Below are positions 1-9,682 of a stretch of 64,000 bases of DNA, one piece after another. The notes below the pieces were generated by a model, which was given only the letters and a program-made list of their open reading frames with translations, was not told the DNA's origin and did not search any database. The position numbers were made by a program, and so were the translations under genes. The stretch is from Amphiura filiformis (Eukaryota > Echinodermata > Ophiuroidea > Amphilepidida > Amphiuridae), in assembly GCF_039555335.1 (NCBI RefSeq), contig NC_092647.1:13995594-14059593 (forward strand), written 5' to 3'. The first letter of the stretch is position 1, and each line of letters begins with the position of its first letter.

Positions 1-106
1 CTAGCAACCAAAACCATTGATATTCCAAATTTGTAAACGATTACCCATTATTTTCCTTAAATTGACTTGTCTAATATTGTATGGGTTTGTTCATCTATCT
101 TTATAA

Positions 107-252
107 TTGAAGACCCAATTACAAAGACTAGTTTGCGTCTGACGTCAGGGCAAAGGCGCGACGTGATTGGCTGTTGACCTGCACAGTACAGCATTTTGGT
201 TGACAGGACGCCAAACACGCAAACTACGTAGTCTTTTTAATTCGGTCTTCAA
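107..252. mobile_element. Short MITE-like element with imperfect terminal inverted repeats
   Basis: Both ends carry TTGAAGACC (left, 107-115; the right end is its reverse complement ending at 252). The inverted similarity continues inward for about 30 bases (AATTA, AAAGACTA, GTTTGCGT) with small differences. No coding capacity. I cannot define a clear target-site duplication, so the family is unassigned. The rest of 1-379 shows nothing I recognise. Confidence 0.6.
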
Positions 253-379
253 CAAGCCTCCTAATAGTGACGATTTGCTGCGTACATTAGCATTTAAAAG
301 ATATCTCTAATGAATTTGTTCATGTCATTGAAGATAATTAATATTGGATTATTACTGTATTTTATTGATGTGATTTAAA

Positions 380-595
380 TTAACTGACACTTTGAAGGTT
401 TCTCTATGATATGGGCTCGGTTTATTTCAAACTACATAACACCATTAAGCCTTTATTGCAGTATTGACACATGTAAGGTTCCTCTAGTGGTATAGGTTCG
501 TTCATGCTTTTTCAAGGTACCTTACTGCGTGAAGCCTTTATTGCAATGCTAACATCTGTAAAGATTCTCTTTAGTATGGGTTCGTGTATGTGTTT
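380..595 (-). pseudogene. Decayed zinc-finger repeats beyond the end of gene A
   Basis: Minus-strand finger signatures (the 84-bp unit encoding CQYCNKGF...HERIHTKEKP) continue for two to three more units past the stop of gene A, for example around 440-530 and 530-595. They carry many substitutions and frame changes, and cysteine or histidine codons are lost. This is the eroded 3' end of an originally longer array; it is not part of the present open frame. Confidence 0.7.
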
Positions 596-2047
596 TTAAG
601 CTCCAAAACTGTGTGAAGCCTTTATTACAGTATTGGCATATGTAAGGCTTCTCTTTCGTATGAATTCGTTCATGTATTTCAAGTCACCAGACTGTGCGAA
701 GCATTTGTTGCAGTATTGGCATATGTATAGGTTTCTCTTTCGTATGATGAATTCGTTCATGTTTTTTCTCAAGTTACCTGACTTTGTAAAGCCTTTGTTG
801 CAATATTGGCATATGTAAGGTGTCTTTTTGGTGTGAATTCGTTCATGTTCTTTCAAATGACCTGATTCTGTGAAGCCTTTATTACAGTATTGACAGTTGT
901 AAGGTTTCTCTTTGGTATGGGTTCGTTCATGTATTTTCAACTTACTAGACTGTGTGAAGCCTTTGTTGCAGTATTGGCATATGTAAGGCTTTTCTTTGGT
1001 ATGAGTTCGTTCATGTATTTTCAAGTGACCTGACTGTGCGAAGCCTTTGATGCAATACTGGCATTTGTAAGGCTTCTCTTTCGTATGAATTCGTTCATGA
1101 AGTTTCAAGTAACGAGAATGTGTGAAGCCTTTATTGCAGTATTGGCATATGAAGGGCTTCTCTTGGATATGAATTCGTTCATGTGTTTTTAAGTTAGATG
1201 ATACTGCGAAGCCTTTATTACAGTACTGACATATGTAAGGCTTCTCTTTGGTATGGGTTCGTTCATGTCCTTTCAAGTTACTTGACACTTTGAAGCCTTT
1301 ATTGCAGTATTGGCATATGTAAGGCTTCTCATTGGTATGGGTTCGTTCATGTCTTTTCAAGTCACCTGACTGTGTGAAGCCTTTATTACAGTATTGACAT
1401 ATGTAAGGCTTCTCTTTGGTACGCATTCGTTCATGTGTTTTCAATTCACAAGACTGTTTGAAGCCTTTATTACAGTATTGGCATATGTAAGGCTTCTCTT
1501 TGGTATGAATTCGTTCATGTGCTTTCAAGTTACTAGACTGTGTGAAGCCTTTATTGCAATACTGACATTTATAAGGCTTCTCTTTGGTATGGATCCGTTC
1601 ATGTGCTTTCACGTTACTAGACCGTGTGAAGCCTTTATTACAGTATTGACATATGCAGGGCTTCTCTTTGGTATTTTGTTCTTGTACATTTACCTCACTC
1701 CTGATTGGAAACATTTTCTCATAATGTTGACCTCGGTAAAATGCCAATTGTGAATCGTTCTCATTCGTTTGTTTGCTTGATGTGTCATTTTCACATGTCC
1801 ATTCATCAAGAGATGGTGATATCAGAGAACCATGTCTTCTGTTATCTTGGCTATTATTGGAGGTGGTTTTCTTTCTTCTTGGTATCGGTATCATCTTCTT
1901 CTTATAGTCATACCAGTATGTACGAATCCACAGCTCATGATGACGCAGATGACGCAGATATCCAGGATTATTATTAAAGAACCTTCTGCAATATTTACAC
2001 ACGTGAGGCATTAGATACCCCCATACTCGTGGCCTTCTTGGAAGCAT
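596..2047 (-). CDS. C2H2 zinc-finger protein, type 1 (locus A)
   Basis: A 483-residue frame on one exon. The start ATG (2047-2045) lies two bases after a consensus splice acceptor. An atypical N-terminal finger (C17, C20, H33, H37) is followed by a basic stretch (YDYKKKMIPIPRRKK), an acidic Asn/Ser-rich spacer, and from about residue 130 ten tandem C2H2 fingers with TKEKPY-type linkers. Two further fingers (11, 12) are partly out of frame, so the C-terminus is abnormal and the ordered array ends near finger 10. Finger 3 has Arg in place of its second zinc-binding His (HERMRT). Helix positions -1, 2, 3 and 6 vary between fingers while the framework is nearly constant, as in sequence-specific DNA-binding arrays. 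Probably nuclear and DNA-binding; target unknown. No KRAB, BTB, SCAN or SET domain is visible. Whether an upstream coding exon exists cannot be decided here. Confidence 0.85.
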   Translation of the reverse strand: MLPRRPRVWGYLMPHVCKYCRRFFNNNPGYLRHLRHHELWIRTYWYDYKKKMIPIPRRKKTTSNNSQDNRRHGSLISPSLDEWTCENDTSSKQTNENDSQLAFYRGQHYEKMFPIRSEVNVQEQNTKEKPCICQYCNKGFTRSSNVKAHERIHTKEKPYKCQYCNKGFTQSSNLKAHERIHTKEKPYICQYCNKGFKQSCELKTHERMRTKEKPYICQYCNKGFTQSGDLKRHERTHTNEKPYICQYCNKGFKVSSNLKGHERTHTKEKPYICQYCNKGFAVSSNLKTHERIHIQEKPFICQYCNKGFTHSRYLKLHERIHTKEKPYKCQYCIKGFAQSGHLKIHERTHTKEKPYICQYCNKGFTQSSKLKIHERTHTKEKPYNCQYCNKGFTESGHLKEHERIHTKKTPYICQYCNKGFTKSGNLRKNMNEFIIRKRNLYICQYCNKCFAQSGDLKYMNEFIRKRSLTYANTVIKASHSFGA

Positions 2048-2066
2048 TCCTGAAACGAATAATAAA
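2048..2066 (-). other. Splice acceptor in front of the zinc-finger exon (locus A)
   Basis: On the minus strand TTTATTATTCGTTTCAG is followed by GA and then the ATG of gene A. The same acceptor and GA-ATG spacing occur before all six finger exons (near 15,877, 32,210, 42,944, 52,620 and 63,434), including the divergent type-2 copies. Conservation across both types argues that the finger exon is reached by splicing. Confidence 0.7.
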
Positions 2067-2281
2067 CATCAGTTCATGTAATTGAGGCAAACATTGCCGA
2101 ATCTTAGCGACCGGTGTCTTTATCGGCCTACTCACTAATTCTACTTCAATTGACTTTTCCATCAATTTCATAAAATTTCTCAATTTTCCATATGTCTTCT
2201 CGTACGGACAAAATACAATCAACAGAAATAGTAAAAGTTTGTTTTCGTTTCCTTCTAAGTCATTTCGGGTATTTCAGGGAA

Positions 2282-2480
2282 AGCGTGACCAAATGTTTAG
2301 CGTACTCGCCTTTGGCATGTTTGGTGCACCAGGTCCCGGGTTCAATTCCCAGCGGTGGCAAAAAAGTCTGATCTGTTAATTGAATTGGCAACATATTTCC
2401 GCTCTCCCCATGTTTTATTTAGAATTAGACATTGTGCCATGAGAGTTCTCCGTTCTTCAGATGAAATATTAAGTCGACGG
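2282..2480 (+). repeat. tRNA-derived SINE
   Basis: A tRNA-like head (2282-2360) has a perfect B box (GGTTCAATTCC, 2339-2349) and an A-box-like region (TTTAGCGTACTCGCC), but its acceptor ends do not pair, so it is not a tRNA gene. A body containing GATGAAATATTAAGTCG follows and runs straight into the 124-bp satellite. Copies of this arrangement occur at 32,445 and 43,172, with a diverged version at 16,751 and 53,455. Confidence 0.75.
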
Positions 2481-2815
2481 TCTCGCGTACAGAAACCCAT
2501 ACCAATACATGTGTCTCGCAGTCAGATTCAAAAAGAGTAGGGTGCTAACATCGGACTGTCCCAATCCGTATGTCGTGACCCAATGGTATATGCCGCCATT
2601 TCAGTATCGTATACAGAGACCCATACCAATACAAGTGTCTCGCAGTCAGATTCAAAAAGAGTAGGGTGTTAACATCGGACTGTCCCAATCCGTATGACTT
2701 GACCCAATGGAATATGCCGCCATTTCAGTCTCGCGTACAGAGATCCATAGCAATACATGTGTCTCGCAGTCAGATTCAAAAAGAGTAGGGTGTTAACATC
2801 GGACTGTCCCAATCT
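2480..2815. repeat. 124-bp tandem satellite, about 2.7 units
   Basis: The unit starts near CGTACAGAGACCCATACC and ends near GCCGCCATTTCAGTCTCG. The same unit forms longer arrays at 32,625-33,120 and 43,375-45,070. It lies between the finger exon and the candidate 5' exon, so in a putative first intron. Confidence 0.85.
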
Positions 2816-2945
2816 GGATCCAGAGGAGTCAGAGGGGGTGGGGCCAATTTGGGGGAAACATGAAATATGCTGGAGCGTTTGCGCTACGCAGGGGATGTCT
2901 GAAAAAAAGTTAGAAACTTTTGGAAAGTGGTGGAAATATGCCTAA
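2812..2945 (+). repeat. Fragment of a dispersed element (GGATCCAGAGG end)
   Basis: Starts with GGATCCAGAGG and contains GCTGGAGCG, GCGCTACGCAGG and a GTCTGAAAAAAAGTTAGAAA tract. Better preserved copies start CAGTGGCGGATCCAGAGG at 33,677 and 55,879. The terminal motif resembles hAT-type MITE ends, but the opposite end is absent here. Confidence 0.5.
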
Positions 2946-3610
2946 TTTGCATAAATCCAAAATGGCCGCCAATTCACAGATTTTTCACTTTATTTTGAAT
3001 GTACCACTCATCTTTTACAACTTTTAAGGTACTTAGATACCTAAAATTCTTATTCCAGAATGGATAATCAATTCATGTTTCACAGGTTTGCCAAATGTCT
3101 CAATATGGGTGCCTTAATTTGCATAAATCCAAAATGGCCGCCAATTTTGGGATATTTTATATTGATTTGGTCATCATTCCCAGTCTACACAACGTTTGTG
3201 GTAATTTAAATGTCTAAAATGCACATTTTAGGATCGGTAATATCTATGTATGTTTCGCAAGTGTGCAACGTGCCTTGATATATGTGCCCTAATTTGCATA
3301 AATCCAAAATGGCCTACAATTTTGGGACATTTTATATTGATTTGGTCACACTACAATGTTTGTGGTAATTTAAATACCTAAAATGCACATTGGGATGGGT
3401 AATGTCTATGTATGTTTCACAAGTGTGCAACATGTTTTTATATGTACGCCCTAATTTGCATAAATCCATAATTTTTGAACTGATTTTTATCATAATTTTC
3501 ATATTTTTCATATCTTTTTTTTGTGTGTGTCTAAAATGCATGTTTCAGGACGGGTAATCTTAAAATATGTACCCCAAATGTTTCATATGCCATAATCTGT
3601 GTGCCTAATT
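2941..3610. repeat. Degenerate tandem repeat of about 170 bp, 4 units
   Basis: The phrase TTTGCATAAATCCAAAATGG recurs near 2945, 3117, 3293 and (partly) 3456, with the sequences between aligned (GTGGTAATTTAAAT, CTAAAATGCACAT, GTAATGTCTATGTATG). Spacing is about 160-178 bp. No coding frame. Confidence 0.75.
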
Positions 3611-3752
3611 ACAAAGAGTGGCCAGTTACGGACTTTTCATATTGATTATAAAAAAAGTATAATACAAAATATCACACAGAACCCTCAGCTTTCATCCAGA
3701 TTGGGGTACAGTTTGGTTGCAATCCTCAATATTACAATCTTGTAATAAGCAC

Positions 3753-4033
3753 TTATGTGGCAAAGTCATCTTCAGTAGCATCAATTTCAATGTCTGGTGG
3801 TGGCGAGTTAGTGCACAAAGTGTCACGGCACTCAGTGCAGACTGCTGAACAAGGGAGGCCATACTTTTAGCATGTTCAGTTTTTGTTTGCGCAATCTTTC
3901 TTATATTTTTGCAATCAACAAGGTGCCAACCCCAATCTTCTGGAAGTTAATTGTTTGCCAAGCCCTTCCACTCGAGTATTTGATAGTAGACACGCAGGAA
4001 CTTCTTGAAATAGTCACGTGACAGACCATTAAT
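3753..4033 (-). pseudogene. Fragment of a cysteine-rich C-terminal protein domain
   Basis: On the minus strand a readable tail YGLPCSAVCTECRDTLCTNS is followed by an acidic end (PPPDIEIDATEDD) and a stop at 3753. Upstream in other frames are DYFKKFLRVYYQILEWKGLA and EDWGWHLVDCK. The order 'DWGW...GL-C-x3-C-x2-C-x4-C-TN' matches my memory of an uncharacterised repeat-associated protein family of invertebrates with a Cys-rich tail. The frame is broken and no start is present, so this is a relic. Confidence 0.5.
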
Positions 4034-4182
4034 TAGCGATAAAGTGTCAAAGGCAACGAACTTTATGTTCTTCTATCATCACAGAGCACAACAGAGCGCA
4101 CAGCACACCTGCTTATGTAGGGGAGTATTAATGTCAGTGGTGTGTCATTGTATGTGCATATCTGCTTATGTAATTTACTGCA

Positions 4183-4713
4183 CAGCAAACACAAATGTTT
4201 TACAGATAACATTTAAATGTCGGGTTATATAAAGGGTATAATAACGTTTTTTAAAACGTTATTAAAATAACATTCCAAAAACATTTTTGAAAACTTGGTA
4301 CAAATCATTCTAAACAGAATGTTATTTTGGGGTTGAAAATATATTTTGCAAAAAAAATGTTTGCCCAAAATATTTACAATAACGTTTTTAGAATGTTTTC
4401 ACGACCTTTATACAACCCGACATTTAAATGTTATTAAAACGTTTTGTAAAAAACATTTTAAGAACGTTTCTGTGTTTGCTGGGTGCAAATATTTTAATAT
4501 TTAAGTGTTGACAAAATATATGGCCAAAAATGTTTGCAAAAATAGTTTACAATGACATTTCGAAAACATTTTAAAAATATTGTTGTAGTGTGTTTTCATA
4601 CAAAACGTTTATATAACCCGACATTTTAATGTTATTAAAACGTTTTTACCTAAACCAAAACCCAAAATATAACTTATTTAAAACGTTTTAAAAACGTTTT
4701 TGTGTTTGCTGGG
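4183..4713. mobile_element. Foldback element of the CAGCAAACACA family (copy FB1)
   Basis: Bounded by CAGCAAACACA and its inverse TGTTTGCTGGG. The interior is built from inverted pairs of GACATTTAAATGT, CGGGTTATATAAA and AAAACGTTTT motifs, giving a strongly self-complementary sequence with no coding potential. An extra internal TTTGCTGGGTGC near 4479 shows the element is compound. Related copies: 20,262, 33,779, 48,683, 56,029 and 59,553. Confidence 0.8.
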
Positions 4714-5057
4714 TTGTCACTATTATTGTGTAAAATTTGCGAAAAGACAGCGCAATTGAAGCCATTTGTGGACAAGTTTTGACTTTTAGTGTCTGAATTA
4801 TAATTATGTACCCATAACAGAAGGGGTGTCCTATAGTGAGAAAAGTTTGAAAATGAAGACCTCATTGAAGCCATTTGGTGGACTATTTTTTGCACTATTA
4901 TTGTGTAATCAAGATCAATCTCATCGACCGGAAAGTTTCAAAGTGAAAATTTCATAAACTTCCTCTGATATTGCTGTACCTGCTGTGGTTCAGCAACAGT
5001 TTAAACTCCAAATATCATTATGTTTGGAGCTAGCAGTTTAATGAAGAAGATAATATT
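4714..5057. other. Duplicated block sequence without genes
   Basis: AT-rich non-coding sequence between the foldback element and the candidate 5' exon. Repeated at 34,457-34,859 and 56,698-57,101 with small indels. It contains two near copies of GAAGCCATTTG-TGGAC. No gene seen. Confidence 0.7.
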
Positions 5058-5063
5058 ACTTAC

Positions 5064-5345
5064 TTGGAAATAAAAGAACTCTTCTTGGTTACAACTGTAT
5101 GCAATCCACGCTTCTTTATTCTGATGCCCAAGTCGTTAGTTCTATATTGGTTCCAGGTTACGGTGTTAATTAACCTGATGTTGACGTTAATGAAGTAAAC
5201 AATTTTACCAATGCCTTCTTGCTGCTGCAACTTAACAGTAGTTAGGTTGAAAATGCAGTAAGTACTGTTCGGTGAATAGCCGAAGTAGAATCTCTCAATA
5301 AGCCTAATGAATGCTGTAACGCTACTGTCTATGCTCAACTCTTAA
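5064..5345 (-). promoter_or_regulatory. Candidate 5' non-coding exon with splice donor (locus A)
   Basis: On the minus strand the segment ends CCAA|GTAAGT (donor at 5063-5058), about 3.0 kb upstream of the acceptor of gene A. The same segment and donor lie upstream of E (34,866), F (45,379) and an orphan copy (57,108); the diverged B (19,379) and C (55,078) copies have GTGAGT. Indels of 2-3 bases between copies break any shared reading frame, so I read it as a 5' UTR exon, not coding. The transcription start is not visible; no TATA box is evident. Confidence 0.5.
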
Positions 5346-5362
5346 TCTTCGATATCCAAATA

Positions 5363-5390
5363 TGACCAAAGGTCGGGATCAAAGGTCGAA
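5363..5390. promoter_or_regulatory. Direct repeat of CAAAGGTCG near the candidate 5' exon
   Basis: CAAAGGTCG occurs twice, 13 bases apart (CAAAGGTCGGGAT then CAAAGGTCGAATG). AGGTCG is close to the AGGTCA half-site of nuclear receptors. The pair is retained in all copies that include this region (19,702, 35,164, 45,675, 57,410). Function is an inference. Confidence 0.35.
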
Positions 5391-6114
5391 TGCTTTGCAA
5401 AGAAATAACTGTTTACGCATACACGATTATCAGTTACGTAATTATTGATTTAAGTAATGATTGTTTTATTATTGTTAGTGTTACGATAATTATGGGAACC
5501 AACGTGAGTTAATGAGATGAGAATATGATGTCAGGAATTGGAATTTAAGATTGTTATTATCTTGACAACAATAACGACTCAATTAAAGGGGTATTTCGTG
5601 TTCATAGCATCTTCTTTTTATGATTTTTTTCAATAGATATCCATGAAAAAGCTTATTTCCAAAATTTCAGCTGATTCCGATTTTGCGTTTGCGAGTTAAG
5701 GGTACAGACTATAGGAATAAAGACCAATCGAACATATTCTTGTTTATGCCATAATATTGTAGTCTTTCAACCCTTTCATAACTTCAGCTGTGTAACTTAC
5801 GAAAATTCCCGCTAAAAAGTGGTTTAATTTTTGAAAATCTGGATTTTTCGTACTGATCATACTATAATGATCACCAGACAATAATGTTCTAATCACACTA
5901 TAGACTGTGTTGACATGAGACGTCAATTGCCAGGCAATTTCGGTCATATGCCCACGGATATGTTATGTTCAGTACGGTGTACCATGAGGAACATGCTAAC
6001 TTAAAATAATTTTTGCAAACTTTGATATTTTTTTACAAACTCAAATGATTTTTTACAAACTCAAATAATTATTACAAACTATTTATTGTCGGATTTCTGT
6101 ATTTAGATCACGCA

Positions 6115-6329
6115 GGGGACGCACCATTAGATTCTCAGGGGTGCATGGGAGTTTGGGTCAGGCAGAATTTTTTTTTTTTTTGGCGGCGAATTTTGTATTT
6201 TTTATCGCCTCCAAAGGGAGGATTTATTTTCCATCTCACTAGTAGGCGAAGTTGTTTTTTCGTCTCACTAGTGGGCGAAGTTCTTTTTCAAAAACTCCCA
6301 TGCCCCTGGAAATCAAATGGTGCGCCTCT
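6115..6329. mobile_element. MITE nested in the foldback element
   Basis: Left end GGGGACGCACCATTAGATT and right end (inverted) AAGAGGCGCACCATTTGATT, both followed by CAGGGG and CATGGGAGTTT. Interior T-rich; no coding frame. Confidence 0.65.
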
Positions 6330-6480
6330 TAACAACAATTGAGCGCTATTAATACACATTAATGTTTTTAAGCAAATAAAATTCCAAAATATGGTACGTT
6401 TTCTGTCTTTGCTTGCCACGTGGTAAGCCTATGTTGAGGTTGCGATTATATGTACAAAAAATTCAAGATGGATACCAACA

Positions 6481-6507
6481 AGTCGTGTGGCCGAGCGGTC
6501 TAAGACC
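6481..6507 (+). repeat. 5' half of a tRNA-like sequence
   Basis: GTGTGGCCGAGCGGTCTAAG resembles the first third of a tRNA-Leu or tRNA-Ser with an A box (TGGCCGAGCGG). It runs into a poly-T tract with no anticodon arm or B box, so it is a truncated SINE or tRNA remnant. Confidence 0.45.
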
Positions 6508-8823
6508 CTTCTTCTTTTTTTCTTTTTTTTAAATCATATTGCTCTCTCGTGAAAGTCGAAAGTTTGCAAAAAATATTTCAAGTTTGTAAAAAATTATTTG
6601 AGTTTGTAGAAAGTTATTTGAGATTGTAAAAAAATTAGTAGAGTTTGTAAAAAAACTATTTGAGTTGTAGAAAATCATTTCAGTTTGTAAAAAATATTTG
6701 AGTTTGTGAAAATTATTTTAAGTTTGCATGTCCCTCATGGTACACCGTAGTTCAGGGACCGTGCTTTTAAAAACCCGCCAGATCGCAATCAGGCCATTGA
6801 CCTGTGTAGTAGACATACGTTGCTCGCTCAACCATAACAGCATGACTGTCCCTAATAGCTACTCATTAATAATGCGTTGCATCAGGTCATGGACTCTATT
6901 CAATAATTTTAATCCTTTCTTTGACGTCAGAAAGATGAAAGGGAGACCTTGAAAAACAGATGTGTGGTTCTAGATAATATTTTATTCATCCAAGCTGGTT
7001 ATCTAGGATATTTCTAGGAGGCGACACTTATTAATTCATAACGCTCACATCTTTCTTCATCCAATGGACTTTGGAGAACTGCTGAGATAATAAGTGGATG
7101 TTACAATCTAATCGGCTACAATCGGCATAGTTGATGATATCTGATTCTGATAATTCACTAGTAGCAGCAAAATTACAGCGCTTTGTATCCTCTGGTGCGC
7201 TATATAAATCTTATATGGATTAATGTTATTTATTTATTTTATAAATATTTCTTTTAAACACAATCTAATGTGATGCTCACTACATGTAGAAGGCCTGGTC
7301 TGCAAACGTTCATTTCATAAATCTAGTAAAGATAAAGCTTCATGTTTAGTGAAAATGAAATACCAAAGCTGGATATTATACAATCGTGATGCATTCCTTC
7401 TTGTTATGGACGACAAGTATTAACTTTGATATTATTATGGCAATATCCATTCCCTTCTCAATTGATTATGCTTTCTTTTCGAATCGAAAAATAAACCATG
7501 AGGCCTAGAGGCCATGATATAAACCTATATTCGGTATGCGGAAACCTTCCACGGTTAGGGCGGCGCTTGCACTCGCATATTCACTAAACTGCCGCCTCCT
7601 TCATTTGCCAACCTTTATCGAGGGGCGAATTTGAGGTTTTATAGTCATACATGTAGGCCTACAATTTTTCACCCTTATGGCAGTCAACGTCAGCGCGTTG
7701 AAGCAGCTGTTTCGCTCGCGCATCTATGTGGCGTCGTAAGCGTGTGCATGTGTACACCAGCGCGCTGCAGTGCTTTGACCGAACGCTAGTAATTATTTGG
7801 CTGTGCCCAATTAAATGCTCACTGTACTGACATCACTACCACATCAGGATGAAAAATCGCATATCGCAAACCAGCCAAATTTGTCATAGGTTTGAATGCT
7901 AGTAGGAAAACCGTGAATATAGGGTCTCAAACTCTGAAACATCTGAGCAGAAACGTGTTCTTTTTACTGGTTTAAAGTGAGTCTGTAGCTGTCGCCATTT
8001 TTGGAATATAATACAACATTCTCTGGCCAAACATCGGGTTAAATGTAAGTAAATAGTTAAAATCGTCTAAATTCAATAATATCAAACAGCCACGGACATT
8101 AAGTCAAGGCTACATGAGAAGTTTGGTGTAGGTCACGCATTTCCTTGGTATAAAAAACAGCCAAAAGGATGTCCAAAATTCCCTCTTTTAATCACAACGC
8201 GATTTATTACGAAACAGCATTTTCATAGGGCCTACGCTGGTTCTGTCAATTCTAGTTTAAAATCTGTTCGTCACATGCAGTCTGATTTGGTATATATGTT
8301 ATCATCAAAGTCTTGGGAACTAATGTGGACAGTTGTTTTGTTTAAAAAACGGATACTGTTTAAAATATCAGTATTTACGCGAGCGACATTTTGAGTGTGT
8401 AAAATGCATTGAAAATTGTCGGCTAAAGAGTGCATAAATTAAAATCGCGAACAGTAATAGCAACAATAACTATCTACATTCCAAGCGGAAACGCTTTTCA
8501 TAAGCATACCCCACTTTTTTCAGCAATCGCTGAAACCTAAATATGCAATTCCAGGCGATTTGTAAAAAATAGCGTCAGCATATTTTACTATGAATTTGGG
8601 ACACCGAAACAAATGCTTGCATTGGTGCCAGACCTATTATAATGATACGATAATTAGGCCCCAATAATGGCTTTCATTTTAACCGTTATTTATTAAACTG
8701 AGATTTTTACTTTTTGAGAAATTAATGAATTTATCGAAAAACTTTTCGGAGAACGCTACTTTAATGAACCCATGCCTTAAGCATGATTTTGTGTATTACA
8801 CTGCTCCATAGACAATGTAGATA

Positions 8824-8861
8824 TTTCGTTCTGGTATACCAGCACGTATACCAGAACGAAA
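8824..8861. repeat. Perfect 16-bp hairpin
   Basis: TTTCGTTCTGGTATAC (8824-8839), a six-base loop CAGCAC, then the exact reverse complement (8846-8861). It lies inside the right half of the TTAA insertion and may be its centre of symmetry. Confidence 0.8.
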
Positions 8862-9016
8862 TTCAAATTTCACGATATCTTTGCTAAACGAATTAATCTG
8901 CAAGAATTTTTTTTGCACATAAACATTATGTAGCCAGAGGTTTCCAGTGATATAAAAATCTAAACTTTTTTGAGAAAAGTGGGGGATGATGCTGTGGATC
9001 ACAAATGCCCTTTTAA

Positions 9017-9679
9017 TTGTCTATTCCAATGTTTACTAAACTTGAAAATGTGAAAGTAAATCTCGCGAAAATAAAATGTCGTTTCGATCAATTTTTTAAG
9101 TTAGGCATTATAATAATACATTTGAAAAATTATTTTCTGATATAAGCATGGTGTATGTTTTCAACATATAAAAATAAAATCTTGCTGGTAAAATAAAACG
9201 AAATAGATAACAAAAATAACATTAATTCAATTCAATTCAATTCAATTCAATTTTATTAAAAATTGAATTGGCCGTTGAAATTAAAGAAGACCTAAGTGTA
9301 ATTCAAACTTTTGAAATCTAAGAAATTGCTTAAAATGGTGAAAAAGTATCAATTTTTGGCCAAAATCACTAAAAACGTGCATTTTTTGCCTACTTATGGA
9401 TTTCAGGAGGTCATAAGTCAAAAACCATGGCTCACAGAAAAATATTGTGATTGACCCTTTTTGATCCAAACATCCACCTTAATAGATTAATACACTTTTA
9501 ATGAATAAAGCATAAGTCATTTTTCAAACAAATTCCCCTGTGAGTTGTTTTTTGGTCAAAACTGCACAAAGTCACCACGAAATGGCATTTACACCCCGTC
9601 AAATACATTGAATTAAGTGATGAATTTGTTCAACGATATTAAAATAATATCTATGTGGCATGTGTTCTACACACTCCAT
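9017..9679. other. Duplicated AT-rich block
   Basis: Continuation of the block interrupted at 5586. Homologous to 35,386-36,265, 45,800-46,480 and (part) 57,540-57,826. Contains an (ATTCA)n run at about 9222-9253 and no gene. Confidence 0.7.
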
Positions 9680-9682
9680 TTA

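Larger units (their letters stand above)
5973..6749. mobile_element. Foldback element with TACGGTGTACCATGAGG ends
   Basis: TACGGTGTACCATGAGG at 5973 is matched by its reverse complement ending at 6749. Inside each end are runs of AAACTCAAATAATTTTTTAC-type sequence in inverted orientation. A separate MITE (6115-6329) and a tRNA-like fragment lie within it, so it is nested. Confidence 0.7.
5587..9012. mobile_element. 3.4-kb insertion at a TTAA site, with nested elements
   Basis: Flanked by TTAA at 5583-5586 and 9013-9016. The empty site is seen in this window at 35,374-35,385 (CTCAATTAATTGG) and near 45,794 and 57,533. Ends are AGGGGTATTTCGTG and, inverted, AAGGGCATTTGTG. TTAA targeting suggests a piggyBac-type element, but no transposase was found: the interior is non-coding and holds other repeats, plus 6750-8823 in which I see no gene. 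The left (to about 5699) and right (from about 8777) parts look like the halves of one MITE split by a second insertion, again at a TTAA-like site. Confidence 0.75.

Noticed and set aside
1394-1753. Plus-strand open frames across the finger exons (repeated MCFQVTRLCEAF), also at 14,944, 42,372, 51,685 and 62,499
   Set aside because: They are the antisense of the 84-bp finger unit, whose length is a multiple of 3, so frames stay open without selection.
1995-2222. Frame upstream of the finger exon (MKLMEKS...[15 protein letters not shown]), also at 32,418 and 43,101, as an N-terminal coding part
   Set aside because: It crosses the conserved acceptor, is in another frame than the fingers in A and F, and is not kept in type-2 copies; most likely intron end.
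2282-2360. Possible tRNA gene
   Set aside because: Good B box but unpaired acceptor ends and no cloverleaf; it is a SINE head, as are 16,751, 17,868, 32,445 and 43,172.
5060-5338. 92-residue frame in the candidate 5' exon of A
   Set aside because: Indels of 2-3 bases between copies break it; only the splice donor is conserved.
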